64,000 nt of DNA from Symsagittifera roscoffensis (Eukaryota; Xenacoelomorpha; Acoela; Convolutidae), in NCBI RefSeq assembly GCF_963678635.1, contig NC_087067.1, forward strand, positions 56,271,964 through 56,335,963. The letters are read 5' to 3'. This document shows, piece after piece, positions 43,789-54,100 of the stretch. Both the position numbers and the translations under genes were made by a program. Within the stretch, counting starts at the first letter, position 1. Every line of letters starts with the position of its first letter. The notes below the pieces were generated by a model. The model ran no database searches and was not told where the DNA came from. It saw only the letters and a list, made by a program, of their open reading frames with translations.

Positions 43789-44505
43789 TTAAAAATCATT
43801 CTTGAGTGCGAAATCAACAAAACCAAAACAATCAAGAATTTGTTCTTTGAGTTGGGTAAATCGTTTGATACGTGCATCATTTAACTTAAGTATTGATGAA
43901 CTGTTAATATTGTCATAACTCAGCGCATTAAAATCACCTATCATGATAATTTTTGATTTATTAGGTAAAAATCTGATGCTTAATTTCAGGGATTTCAAAC
44001 TTGCTTGGAATGCGTTTGGATTCGCGTAAACGTTGATAACAAACCAATCAAGTGTGACAAACTTTAACAATTCAAAACCAGTACTTGAAGCAATTCTTTT
44101 TGCAGGACTCAAGTTTGATGACCATAACGTTAAGAAACCACCAGAATTATTTGAGCCCGGTATGAAATCGAATAAAAGATTATATTTATCCAGTAAACTC
44201 AAATGTATAATTGTAAGTTTTGATATTTTTGCTTCCTGAATGCACAAAATGAAACTGGGCGATTTTTTTAAAACTTGGTATTTTTTGATAAGTGAGTGTA
44301 ATTTAGCTGGATTTCCTATGCTAAAAATTTTAACGGAAAAAATATCTGGTTTATTTGGATTATTGGTTTTTTGGTTTCCTATGTTGCACCAATCATCGTG
44401 ATGACCTTTTTCTTGGCGTCCTGACATTTTGCACTTTCTACATTCATGTAATGAATGTATGTGAAACGAGATTTCTACACCTTCCCACATCTTGAAACCA
44501 TCCAT
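43789..44505 (-). pseudogene. LINE copy 2, zinc finger and endonuclease fragment
   Basis: This 238-codon frame contains CRKCKMSGRQEKGHHDDWC, in which the third Cys has become Arg, and CIQEAKIS and IGDFNALS. It stops before the HYDKQH region because of a TAA. Confidence 0.65.
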
Positions 44506-44594
44506 TCTCGATTTGTAAGACCAGTCCGTCAGCTTTTTCTCTTGTTCTTCGTTTTGTATTTTAACTTCTAAAATTGCTCTTCCTGTATAAACAT

Positions 44595-45514
44595 TGTGAC
44601 ATTCGACCAGAATGTGAAAAATGCAATCTCTGCAGAATTCGGAATTTTAGCAGTAAGCCTTCCGGATTGGTGGTTTTTAAGAACTAAGAGCGTTATTGGA
44701 ACGTTTGGCCAGACGGTGAGGGCTGGAATATTCTAGTATTTTAAAATTTCAAAAATTCGAATGATGACGTCACATTTCTGAGAAATGCTGAAACGGCCAT
44801 TTTAACAAAAAACGAGAGAGAAAAACACAACAACATTAGTTGCGCTGACGATAACAACGATAATCGTGATTGAAAAACAGCAGCAGATTGCAGGAATAGC
44901 AGAGGACGTTCCGAGTTGCAACTATTGTGCTGCTACAATAGTTGCAAGGCCGTTGCGAACAACGGTGAAGGGTAAGAGACAGCCTTCCGGATTAGGAGGA
45001 AATCAAGATTAACGAGCTTGATTCAGCGGATTCGTCAATCCGGAAGGGTAAAGGAACTAGAACTTTTATCCTATTGCATAAACTTTTAGCTTCCTGTCAT
45101 GTCCTGACTTGAATTTAATTAATATCTAGATTCATTTTGATAAGGATGAGAAGCTAGGAGTTGGGGGAAAGGGTTGATCCATCTTCGATGGAGATGATGA
45201 TTTTTATCTACTGAACAAAAACAATAGTAATATAATAAGTAGTAACCCTGTTTTTAGGAGTGACCTCGTGGTCTGGGGATGCTGAGACCCAGCCATGAGC
45301 TCACTATTTGCATGTAATTAAGTTAATTTGAGCGTTCTGGTCGAAGCCGGAGAACAGTAACGTTTTTGTCGACCCGATGTTAGAAAGACCACCGAAAAGT
45401 GCTGGCTTGGTAGAGACGGTGAAAAGCATGCAAAGCTCTGTTTAGACGTTAGCCAGTCGTCTTAAGACTTAGTTTTGTTATCCGTCGATATGTATCTTCC
45501 GGGCGAATGTTACA
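44595..45514 (+). repeat. 5' LTR, type I, of G1
   Basis: The LTR starts TGTGACATTCG and ends CGAATGTTACA and aligns with 8506-7600 in the same element orientation. It contains a 13-bp perfect hairpin (44916-44947) and an inverted pair CCTTCCGGATT/AATCCGGAAGG (44983-45049). The flank ACAT (44591-44594) may be half of a target duplication. Confidence 0.85.
44916..44947 (+). promoter_or_regulatory. Covarying hairpin in the LTR
   Basis: TTGCAACTATTGT, loop GCTGCT, ACAATAGTTGCAA: 13 of 13 pairs. The same site in the G2 LTR (8168-8199, minus strand) reads TTGTAACGATTGT ... ACAATCGTTACAG, with two base pairs changed on both sides. Confidence 0.7.
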
Positions 45515-45526
45515 TACATGTTTTTA

Positions 45527-45543
45527 TGGCGCTCCTGGGTGTT
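45527..45543 (+). promoter_or_regulatory. Primer binding site of G1
   Basis: TGGCGCTCCTGGGTGTT lies 12 nt after the LTR end, begins with TGG and is conserved in three copies. The tRNA whose 3' end would pair with it was not identified. Confidence 0.7.
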
Positions 45544-48436
45544 ATTATTTTTTAACATCATGACCGGCAGAACCGTTGACGAGCACTCCGCGCCGAGCGG
45601 ATGCTCACATTAACGCCCTTAATAGGCCTAAACCGCCGGGGCGGAAGGGTAGTTCGGAACGCGGAAGCCTTCCGGATTACCGTGAATAGTTTTTTAACCT
45701 AGTTAAGACCGAAAATTCACGAACCAGGAAGGGTGGGGGGAATCGCGAACCCCTCATCCCCTGAGTGGTTTGTGACCAAAAACACTTAAAGATATAAGTA
45801 AAACCAAACAAAAAGTAGTATAGTACCCAAGAAAAACAAAAAACATAAAAAAATAACCGAAAAAACCAAAAACAGTAAAAAAGTAAAAAATCAGTAGAAA
45901 TCATCCCCCCAGACAAGTTGTTGATAGATGAATTGTTGTTACAGGCATTTATATCAGTCAGGATCGTTACGATCAGTTTTGTAGCCCGTTTGTGAGGCTT
46001 GTACTGTAGGGTTATTTGAGCATTTAAGCACGTTAATGATAAATTGCGCTCAATCCGGAACGGTCAGCTGATTTGCGCTCAATTCGGAAGGGTCTTGGGT
46101 GAAGACCGATCCGGCAAGCAGTACAAGGAGCAACAAGAAGGGGCTCAACGACAACAACAATCGACTGTTGGGTATCGTTAACAAGTTTTGTAGCCCTTTT
46201 GGTACAAAAAGTAAGATAGTAATCTGTGGGGGGCTCGACAGTGCTGCACTGTAGTGACCCTTCACCGAACTGCGAATATCCGAGTTAAGCACCTTAATTC
46301 GGATATTAAGGAAACCCGGAGGGGTATAGTATTACTAATATTATTATTTATATAGCCTATATTAATAGTCTTATATCGTTTTTCAGTGAAAAACAACGAA
46401 AACAGACCGGTTTTTAGGGTCAAAATAGCGATATTTTGACCCCCCACAAGTCTCGATTTTTGAGATATCGATATTTTTTCAAACGGAAAAAAGCGCTTAG
46501 TTAGTGTGTTACATCGTAACTGCACTACCACAATAGATAGAACCGGTTAAGTTTAGTTCGGAAGTGGTTGGAACTATTTTGGAACCAAAAACCGAATTTT
46601 CGTGATTTTTGAGAAAACGAAACACTATAAATTTAGAAAATTTTTTGAAATTTTTGAGTTACAGCAGCAATCATAGTTGTTCGGACAACTTCCACTAGTG
46701 AATCTACAAGTTTTAAAACCCGCTACCCGAAAGCCTTCCGGGTTGCAGAGAAATCGGACATAACGTGTTTGATTTGGTGGATTCATCAATCCGGAGGGGT
46801 CCAGGTAGCATAGTTTTTCGCAAATTTTTTCTACAAAAGCGTTTTAGATCGGGTCTTTTGCATTGAACTAGAAGAGTATAGGCCTTCTGAGCTCGGATCA
46901 ATAATTTTCAGGTCGAAAGGACCAGATTTGCGGAAAAAGTTAGGTGGAACCTATAAATGAAAAATTTTTTGAGTTTAGAAAAAAGACGTTTTAGTTAATA
47001 ACTTTGGAACTACTGAGCATATTGAGTTGATCTTGGTACCATTAGATCAGAAATTAGTTGAGCTTACTGATAAGGTCAGAAATTTTTTGGAAAAGTAAGC
47101 GTGAAAATTTTTTGAGATTGTTTTTACCAAATAACACAAATCCGGAGGGGTACACCCTTCACGTTCTATAAATTTTTCTGAAAAACCCTTAGACCCCTAC
47201 CAAAAGGTAATAGCGGTTGAATAAAGTAACTTTAGGCCGTTCTAGACCAGAAGGGAGGGCTAAAGGCACAGCAAAAGCTAAATCGAGCCGAAGTTAGGCC
47301 AGCGATAAGACCCTTCACCGTGAATTGTCAAATAAGAGGCTTAACTTCAATCCGGAAGGGTCTAGGAAGGTAGTACATACCCTTCCCAGTTAATTGAAAG
47401 AGCATAATTATTCGGAGAACGTATCCGGAGGGGTATAGGTTGAAAAAAGGAAATCTCCGAAAAGCCACTTTTACAAAACCGGAGGGCTCCCAATCCGGAG
47501 GGGTCAAAGATTTTTCAAGTTAGGAGGGGTCCGAATCCGGAGGGGTCTTATAGTTGCTAATTCGGAGGGGTCCAAATCCGGAGGGGTCTTCTATTAACCA
47601 ACTCAGAGGGGTCCAAATCCGGAGGGGTCTAGATTCTATCAATCCGGAAGGGTCCTATTTGTGCCAATCCGGAGGGGTATTATTGTATTAAGGACTTAGG
47701 TAGACGAAAGAAAGACTAAAAAGTGAGAGGTATTAGGTTATTAGCACACAGGCTAGGTATCAGTGACTCAATAAGAACCAGACTAATACAAAACAGGTCC
47801 GAACTCGGATATTCGCGACACTAAGTCTAAATTAAAAAGAGCGTGATTCATTGGTGTGGATTGAAACATATTACGTTTTTGGGAAAAGTGACTGCCCTGA
47901 GGATTTTAGTAGGTCTAACTCGGGCAGTCCGAAGGCAGATAGGTAACACAGTACTCGGTGGGTGCAATAGACGCCCACTTGAGAAAATTACTGCCTTCGA
48001 AGTTTTGTCTGTTTGGTGCGGCACCGAGCAGGGAAAGCTTTTTCTTTAAAAGACAGGTTCGACTATTGTACTGCGACCGACAAAGAGTACAAGACACATA
48101 CGTTTTTTTATATATACATTCATATTGTGTCAAAATAAATTATTTGTTTTTGATTTTAAATCAACGTAAACTGTGCTTGATTGGGTAGTGAGTACACTAT
48201 CTTTTAAATTGACTGATAACATCATATTGTGCTAGTTTCAAAATCTTTGGACCGATAATCGACTAGTGTGAATAAATTTTATACAAACTGTACTCTGACA
48301 ACATACAGGGATTCGTGGTCACTATTTAATAGAATCTGGTGAAATTTATTGTGTTGTGTCATTATTATTGTTAATAAAACTATAAGGTCTCTAGCAATTG
48401 AGTCAAGAGTAGGCATTGGAAAGTGACAAATAGAGA
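45544..48436 (+). promoter_or_regulatory. G1 leader, 2.9 kb, rich in hairpin modules
   Basis: No gene is seen. Repeated modules consist of a CCTTCC-type left arm and a CCGGA-A/G-GGGT right arm, enclosing further inverted repeats, at about 45668-45734, 46256-46325, 46734-46800, 47309-47362 and 47379-47436. An A-rich tract (45778-45900) and a GATCGTTACGATC palindrome near 45.97 kb have counterparts in the G3 and G4 leaders. This suggests packaging, dimerisation or translation-control structures. Confidence 0.6.
47477..47680 (+). repeat. 41-bp tandem array of AATCCGGAGGGGTC
   Basis: AATCCGGA-A/G-GGGT starts at 47493, 47535, 47576, 47617, 47642 and 47667, with spacing 42, 41, 41, 25, 25. In the 41-bp units a second, variant motif ending GGAGGGGTCC precedes each. 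Spacers differ while the motif is kept. Confidence 0.85.
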
Positions 48437-49591
48437 ATGAGTCTAGACAAGTCAAGGATACCAAAACGAGGTAATAGCTCTAGGAAATTCATACCTGAGA
48501 AGCAAAGAAAAACGATGACCGATCCTTTTGTGGATTGGATCAAGCGATCCCGGTCTGACAAAAGGGGGACGGTTTCAGGCAGAATGGTTGAAACGAGAAG
48601 TCAGAAGACCTCGGAAGAGCGAAGAGAACTGTTAGAAGTGGAGGTCAATACGGACCAGACCATGAATGACAACCAGGAAGTAAATGGACTGGAAGGAAGA
48701 GGCAGAAGGCTGGCGAGTGAATCTACCCCGGTAGAACAAGGCCATGATTTTGCCACTTCCACCGGGACATTGGATCGGGGAGAGATGTCGGAACTGTCCG
48801 ACATCTCAACTGAAGTAGCGGCAACGAGAAGATCTCCGACAGACAACACTATGATGGCAGGCGGAACTGGGAAACAAACAACGTCATCATCGTTCTCAGA
48901 AAGAATGAAGAACACCTTCGGAAACATCTTTCCATTCACCATGGGAGGAGGCGCGGGGAACGAAGTTGAAACCCAGGAGGAAGAGGATGAAGAGGAGCAA
49001 GGGGACTTTGGATCTCAAGTCAGCCTCAATAGTTCGATCCAGGAGAGTGAGACACACGTCGGAAGAGAGACTGGAACCATGGACAAATTTGGTGTAGTGA
49101 CAACGATAAGCAAAGAGGCAAACACACCGGGCCAGTCAAAGGACTTCGCGATTAGGACAAGTTCGGAGCCACAACCTGAAGAGAGTAGAACCAGAGGGCT
49201 TGGCAACGCTTTAATGGATCCTGAAATAAATAATGAAAAGACGTTGAAGCAGAGAGTCAAGGCCCGGATCTCGACAAGCACGAAGTTACCTGGGACCGAC
49301 AGGGTTACACCACCACTAGTGACGCCACTCATGGATAACGGGGCAGCACTAGAGGAAGCCTTAAACAACATAGTGGGCAGTTTAGGAGAACAAAATGAAC
49401 AGTTGTCGATAAGGATGAGTGAACTAGAAAGAACAGTTCACATTGAAAGAGAAAGCCTGCGGGAAGAAATAAACCGCAACAGACAAGAAGTTGGCAGAAG
49501 CGAAAAACGCTTGAAAGAAAGAACGGACGAACATATGAGAGGAACTTGTCGCGAATGGCAAGAGAGGCGGAACAGAGGGAGTTACGCTTAA
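48437..49591 (+). CDS. gag: Gag N-terminal protein of G1, 384 aa
   Basis: The frame starts MSLDKSRIPKRGNSSRK. It has a basic N-terminus, a long Ser/Thr/Glu-rich disordered middle with an acidic run (EEEDEEEQGDF near residue 180), and a C-terminal coiled coil (about residues 315-375). No capsid fold is obvious here; that lies in the next frame. A remnant of the same protein is in G4 (32417-31802). It ends with TAA at 49589 after overlapping the next open frame by 145 nt (49447-49591), which is in the -1 frame. Confidence 0.65.
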   Translation: MSLDKSRIPKRGNSSRKFIPEKQRKTMTDPFVDWIKRSRSDKRGTVSGRMVETRSQKTSEERRELLEVEVNTDQTMNDNQEVNGLEGRGRRLASESTPVEQGHDFATSTGTLDRGEMSELSDISTEVAATRRSPTDNTMMAGGTGKQTTSSSFSERMKNTFGNIFPFTMGGGAGNEVETQEEEDEEEQGDFGSQVSLNSSIQESETHVGRETGTMDKFGVVTTISKEANTPGQSKDFAIRTSSEPQPEESRTRGLGNALMDPEINNEKTLKQRVKARISTSTKLPGTDRVTPPLVTPLMDNGAALEEALNNIVGSLGEQNEQLSIRMSELERTVHIERESLREEINRNRQEVGRSEKRLKERTDEHMRGTCREWQERRNRGSYA

Positions 49592-51177
49592 GAGCCGACA
49601 TGGAGAAGTTAAGAATTCAGCAAGAGCAGTCTCTTGGGACTCTTGACACAAAGATAGACGCGATGATGGAGAGGCGAACTCAGGTTATCATGGATAGGTT
49701 GGACGGGCTACTAAGCAGCAAGAGTGGACCAAAAGAAGGAGAGCCGAACTCGGGAGGTCCCAGCAGGGAACCGAGGGTGAACTTCAATGAACATCAAAGA
49801 AGGAAGACGTATGGATCCACTAGAGGCAGGGGCAGTTCATCAGGCTATGCCACAAGGGGTAATACAGCATGGGGCCCGAACAGTAGAGCAAGTTCAACGG
49901 GGAACAGACAAACCTCTAACGAACGACCAACGCAAAGCACACATGCGACTGGGAGAAGTGATTCCGGCAACAGGGGGCATGCAAGCCCGAGGAGGAGTCA
50001 TATGGGCCAAGCGGGAAACGCTCATGGTGATTCGGATTGCAGGGATGCACCGCACACAGAGCCTTCGACAAGGTGTGAGGACACTCAAGCGGGACACTCA
50101 AGGGATGCTACGGCAATGGCCACAGCATTTGAACCCCTGAACAGGTCGTTGGAGACATTCCTGACGAGGTTATCTAGAACCAATGAACGCAGTGAGAAGT
50201 CCAGAAGAGTCTTTAAGAATCCAAGATGCTACAAAGACGAATCTGATGGCTGTATTGATACCTGTATAGAGGTAATGAAGCTGCATTTCGAGGAAGAGGA
50301 CTTGTCGGAGATACAGGAATGCAGCGCACTCACCAGCAACTTAGAAGGGACAGCCCTGAACTGTGTCATGGCCAAGAAACAGTATCAACGTGACACTGCT
50401 GAGAAAATCTTCGAAATCTTGTTAAACCGTTTCGGATCAGGGGTGCAGGGGCACCAGGCGATGATGCGCTTCGAGAAACGGAGGCAACGAGAAGATGAAA
50501 CAATAGACAAGTTTCTCGATGATTTGGAAATGCTGAGAAGACGCAGCCAACCGGATGAGTCAAACCGAAGGATGAACCTGGCCGTAGCCTCAAAATTCAT
50601 CGATGGTGTGAAAAATGATGAACTTCGTACCATGCTAGCAACGCATTACACACCACTATCAACTAATGCGCCAACACCGGAGGAGTTGAGGCTCAAATCA
50701 AAAGAGTATCTTTTGTTGAAACCTCCTTCGAGATCTGGATATTACAAGAACAATTATGGCAATTTTAACAACGGTTCAGCAAACCAAGGGAACAATTGGT
50801 ACAAACCGAGGGATGATATGGACAAGAGACGCTCTTGTGCTAATTGCAGTTCAACGGACCATCATGTGTCAGCATGCCCAGCTTACAAACAAGGCATGAA
50901 AGCAATAGGTTTTAGCCTCGAGGACGAAGATGCATCAGAGTTGGACCATGAGGATTTCATGAGAGGAGTAATTGCGAAATTCGGCCCGAGGTGTTTCTTT
51001 TGCAACTTGGAAGGTCATTTTAAATCAGATTGTCCGCAATTCTGGGATGCAGTGGCAGACATCAAGCATCCAAGACATGAAGAAGCTTTGTCAGGAGTGA
51101 AGGCCAGCAAGGCTCGACTTTTGAGTGAAGCGGAGGCACGCAGAAAGGATAAACCTCAAGAGCTGGCGGCAAAGTAA
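49546..51177 (+). CDS. gag: Gag capsid-nucleocapsid protein of G1, 543 aa
   Basis: The first coiled residues continue the coiled coil of the upstream frame. An Arg/Gly/Ser-rich linker (residues 75-190) and a gag core (about 205-370, with IEVMKLHFEEEDLSEIQECSAL) follow. Two CCHC knuckles close the protein: CANCSSTDHHVSAC near residue 430 and CFFCNLEGHFKSDC near residue 483. The first codon used here is TTG; the first ATG is 49555, and the open frame begins at 49447. It ends with one TAA directly before pol in the same frame. Confidence 0.75.
   Translation: MSRMAREAEQRELRLRADMEKLRIQQEQSLGTLDTKIDAMMERRTQVIMDRLDGLLSSKSGPKEGEPNSGGPSREPRVNFNEHQRRKTYGSTRGRGSSSGYATRGNTAWGPNSRASSTGNRQTSNERPTQSTHATGRSDSGNRGHASPRRSHMGQAGNAHGDSDCRDAPHTEPSTRCEDTQAGHSRDATAMATAFEPLNRSLETFLTRLSRTNERSEKSRRVFKNPRCYKDESDGCIDTCIEVMKLHFEEEDLSEIQECSALTSNLEGTALNCVMAKKQYQRDTAEKIFEILLNRFGSGVQGHQAMMRFEKRRQREDETIDKFLDDLEMLRRRSQPDESNRRMNLAVASKFIDGVKNDELRTMLATHYTPLSTNAPTPEELRLKSKEYLLLKPPSRSGYYKNNYGNFNNGSANQGNNWYKPRDDMDKRRSCANCSSTDHHVSACPAYKQGMKAIGFSLEDEDASELDHEDFMRGVIAKFGPRCFFCNLEGHFKSDCPQFWDAVADIKHPRHEEALSGVKASKARLLSEAEARRKDKPQELAAK
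51175..51177 (+). promoter_or_regulatory. Single in-frame TAA between gag and pol
   Basis: The sequence AAG TAA ATG CAA joins the gag frame and the pol frame without a frame change. Stop read-through, as in gammaretroviral gag-pol, or re-initiation at the immediately following ATG are both possible. Confidence 0.6.
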
Positions 51178-54100
51178 ATGCAAGCGGTAACAGAGGAAGC
51201 ACGTGAACCGGAACCAGCAACTGCGGCCGATGACTTCAAAATCGATTATAGGGCAGCTGCGAGGGATGCTATAAATAGAGTACAGCAGGAACTAGTGACG
51301 AAAGAGATTGCACAAAAGGTGAAACTCGAGCTGGAGAATGAAAAATTACAGGAGCAACTGAACGCCTTCGAAGCAACGGAAGTTGAAGAGGCGAAAGCAC
51401 CAAGCAGCTTGAGCATGAAACTTAATGTTATCTCTGGTCAGAAGTTCGGTATGGCACCGCAAGGAAGTAAAATACAGTCGATAATCTCGGTGGCAGGGCA
51501 TCAGGTAATCAGAAATCTGAGTGAACCGTCTGAGTTCACTTTGATGCATTTGGACACATATGCAGACTATCTGAGGCAGATGGAGCCACGCACCGAGTCG
51601 AGGGCTGTGAGGGCACTACTAACGACGGGTGGCCCTCGCATGAAGAAACTTCATGGACGCTACCTAGAAGTCTATGGGCCGTATCAAGTGATGCTGAACG
51701 TGGATGGGATCAGTATCTACACCAGGACTTATGTAACAACAGATGATGACCAAATAGGGCAGATCTATTTGGGAGAAGAGGAACTCAAGGTCCGCAAGAT
51801 AGGCCATGACGCCATGATGGAACAAGACGCAGTACACATTGGATATGAAGCAGATGTGACAGCACATCTGCTCGACACCAACGGAACAAAAATTGGAGTC
51901 ACAGGGCTTCTGGACACAGGAGCGGTAGTGAGTGTGATGCCGATAAAAACTTGGGAAAGAATGGGCTTCACGCGGGAAGATCTGATTCCAACGAATCTCC
52001 GACTGGCCGCAGCCAATCGAGGAGCTATCTACGTAGCCGGAAGAACACCAATAACGGTCCTCCACATGGGAGGACGGGATCTTTGGATGAGCTTCCTGGT
52101 GGTAGAGAATCTGGACGATGCCGACCAATTCATCTTGGGCAGAGATTTTGTCAGGAATTTTGACGTGATGATTGACTTGAACAACGGTCTGATACGGATT
52201 AGAAACCCGGACCGAAAGCATGTTCAGAGACCAATTAATAGGATAATAACAGACGAAAACAAGGTACCAATTTTTTTGGATAGAAAAGTAAAATTAAAAC
52301 CAGGACAAGCTGTGGTAGCAATTTTTAGAATGAGAAATTTGAATTCGTTAAGTGATAGTAAACAGGTTTGCCTAGATTCGATTCCAAATAGTCAGAGTTC
52401 GGTGATTTTAGGCCGGAGCTTCTCGGTGACGCGAAACGGACTGTGTGTCAGTGTGTTGTTGAACACACTGGACACCACGGTTTCAATCCAGCGTGGAAAG
52501 AAGCTTGGCTACGCTTTGCCGATGAGGACCGACTATGAGGAGACACAAAACTTGAAGAAATATAGTGTGAAAGACTGTCCTTATCATGCAAATAAAGATA
52601 AAATTTTAAAGAGAATTAATGAATTAAAATCTATTCATAAATTTTTTTTAATGAAATCCGAAACGGACGACGGCTTATCAAGCTGCTCGAATTTTCCGGA
52701 ACGCCCCTCGTCATATGAACTAGATTCTGACAAACCGGTTTTGCCAGAAATAGAACATTTAAAAGGGAAAATAGGTGAGGGAGATTTTGAAAAATTGCGG
52801 GCCGTTTTATATCGGAACGCAGATGTATTTTCAAAAAATAAAGCGGACATCGGTTGCTGTAATTTCGTCGAACACGAAATCGAACTAGAAGAGGGTGCCA
52901 TTCCACACAGAGAGGGCGCGAGACGAATGACGCCACACAAATCGGAAGCGTGCCGAGCGGAAATAGAAATGTTGCTTGAATACGACATGATAGAACCCTC
53001 GAAATCGCCATGGGCTTGCGGGGTAGTAATGGCGAAAAAGAAAGGGGGGCAGCTTAGATTTTGTTGCGACTTTCGTTACTTGAACGCGGTAACAATAAAA
53101 GATGCGTACCCGATACCGCGAATAGACGAGAGCCTATCTAAACTTGGTGATGCCAAGTTCTTCACCACATTGGACTTAGGTTCTGCCTTCTGGCAGGTCC
53201 CTCTGCGAAAGAAGGACAGAGAGAAAACCGGATTCGCGTGCGAATTGGGGTTGTACCAGTGGAAGAGGATGCCCTTCGGCTTGTGCAATGCAACAGCAAC
53301 TTTTCAAAGGCTGATGGCTCAGGCTTTGACAGGAGTGACCAAAAAGTACGGGAATCTCTTGATGTGCTACGTGGATGACGTAGTCATAGCGACACCGACC
53401 CTGGCGGATCACATTGATCGGCTCGATGAGGTCTTCGGATGTATGAAAAGAGCAGGCTTGAAATGCAAACCATCGAAATGTGAAATCCTTAGGGATTCGA
53501 TCAAGTACCTGGGAAGAATGGTGGACAGGCATGGCGTGAGGCCAGATCCGGAAGCAGTAGAGGCTGTGCTGACATGGAAGGCTCCGAGGACGGACACACA
53601 GCTAATGAGCTTCCTGGGGTTTGCCAATTATTACCGTGAATTCATTAAAGGATATGCGGACAAGGTGTACACGATGCAGAAGCTGATGCGCAACAAAGGG
53701 AAAAAGTTCGAATGGAACGATGAGGCACAGGTTGCTTTCGAGATCATAAAGCGGGAACTGTGCGAAGCGCCAGTGCTGGGCATGCCTACAGAAAAGGGCA
53801 TGTATGTTCTCGACACAGACGCATCGGTGGTGGCCATCTCAGGAATCTTGCATCAAGAGCAAGAATGGAACGGAAGAACAGTTATCCGTCCCATTGCATA
53901 CGGCAGCAAGGTCTTGAGTGACACAGAGATGAAATATGGCGCACCAAAAGCAGAAATGTTTGCAGTAGTCACCTTCGTGGAAAAGTACCGTGCATACTTG
54001 GGGAGCGCTCCCTTCAAGTTACGCGTGGACAACAGAGCGTTATCCTGGTTGAAAACCTACTCGATGGATCAGAGTTATATTGGTAGATGGATAGTAAGAT

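Larger units (their letters stand above)
43190..44594 (-). mobile_element. LINE copy 2, truncated by the G1 LTR
   Basis: This aligns with 38530-39925 of LINE copy 1 at about 95 percent by eye. Its upstream end stops at TAAACAT, exactly where the G1 LTR begins; copy 1 continues ACTGACCCGG there. It includes zinc-finger and endonuclease parts only. Confidence 0.85.

Noticed and set aside
45677-45916. Minus-strand 79-codon frame with an aromatic-rich hydrophobic sequence
   Set aside because: It is the complement of the A-rich leader tract; such hydrophobic frames are expected by composition.
47477-47680. CRISPR-like array of AATCCGGAGGGGTC
   Set aside because: The context is a eukaryotic retroelement leader, repeats are short and spacing is uneven; there are no cas genes.
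49444-49591. Canonical -1 slippery heptamer in the gag overlap
   Set aside because: A-rich stretches exist (GAAAAACG near 49502) but none fits X-XXY-YYZ in the gag frame.
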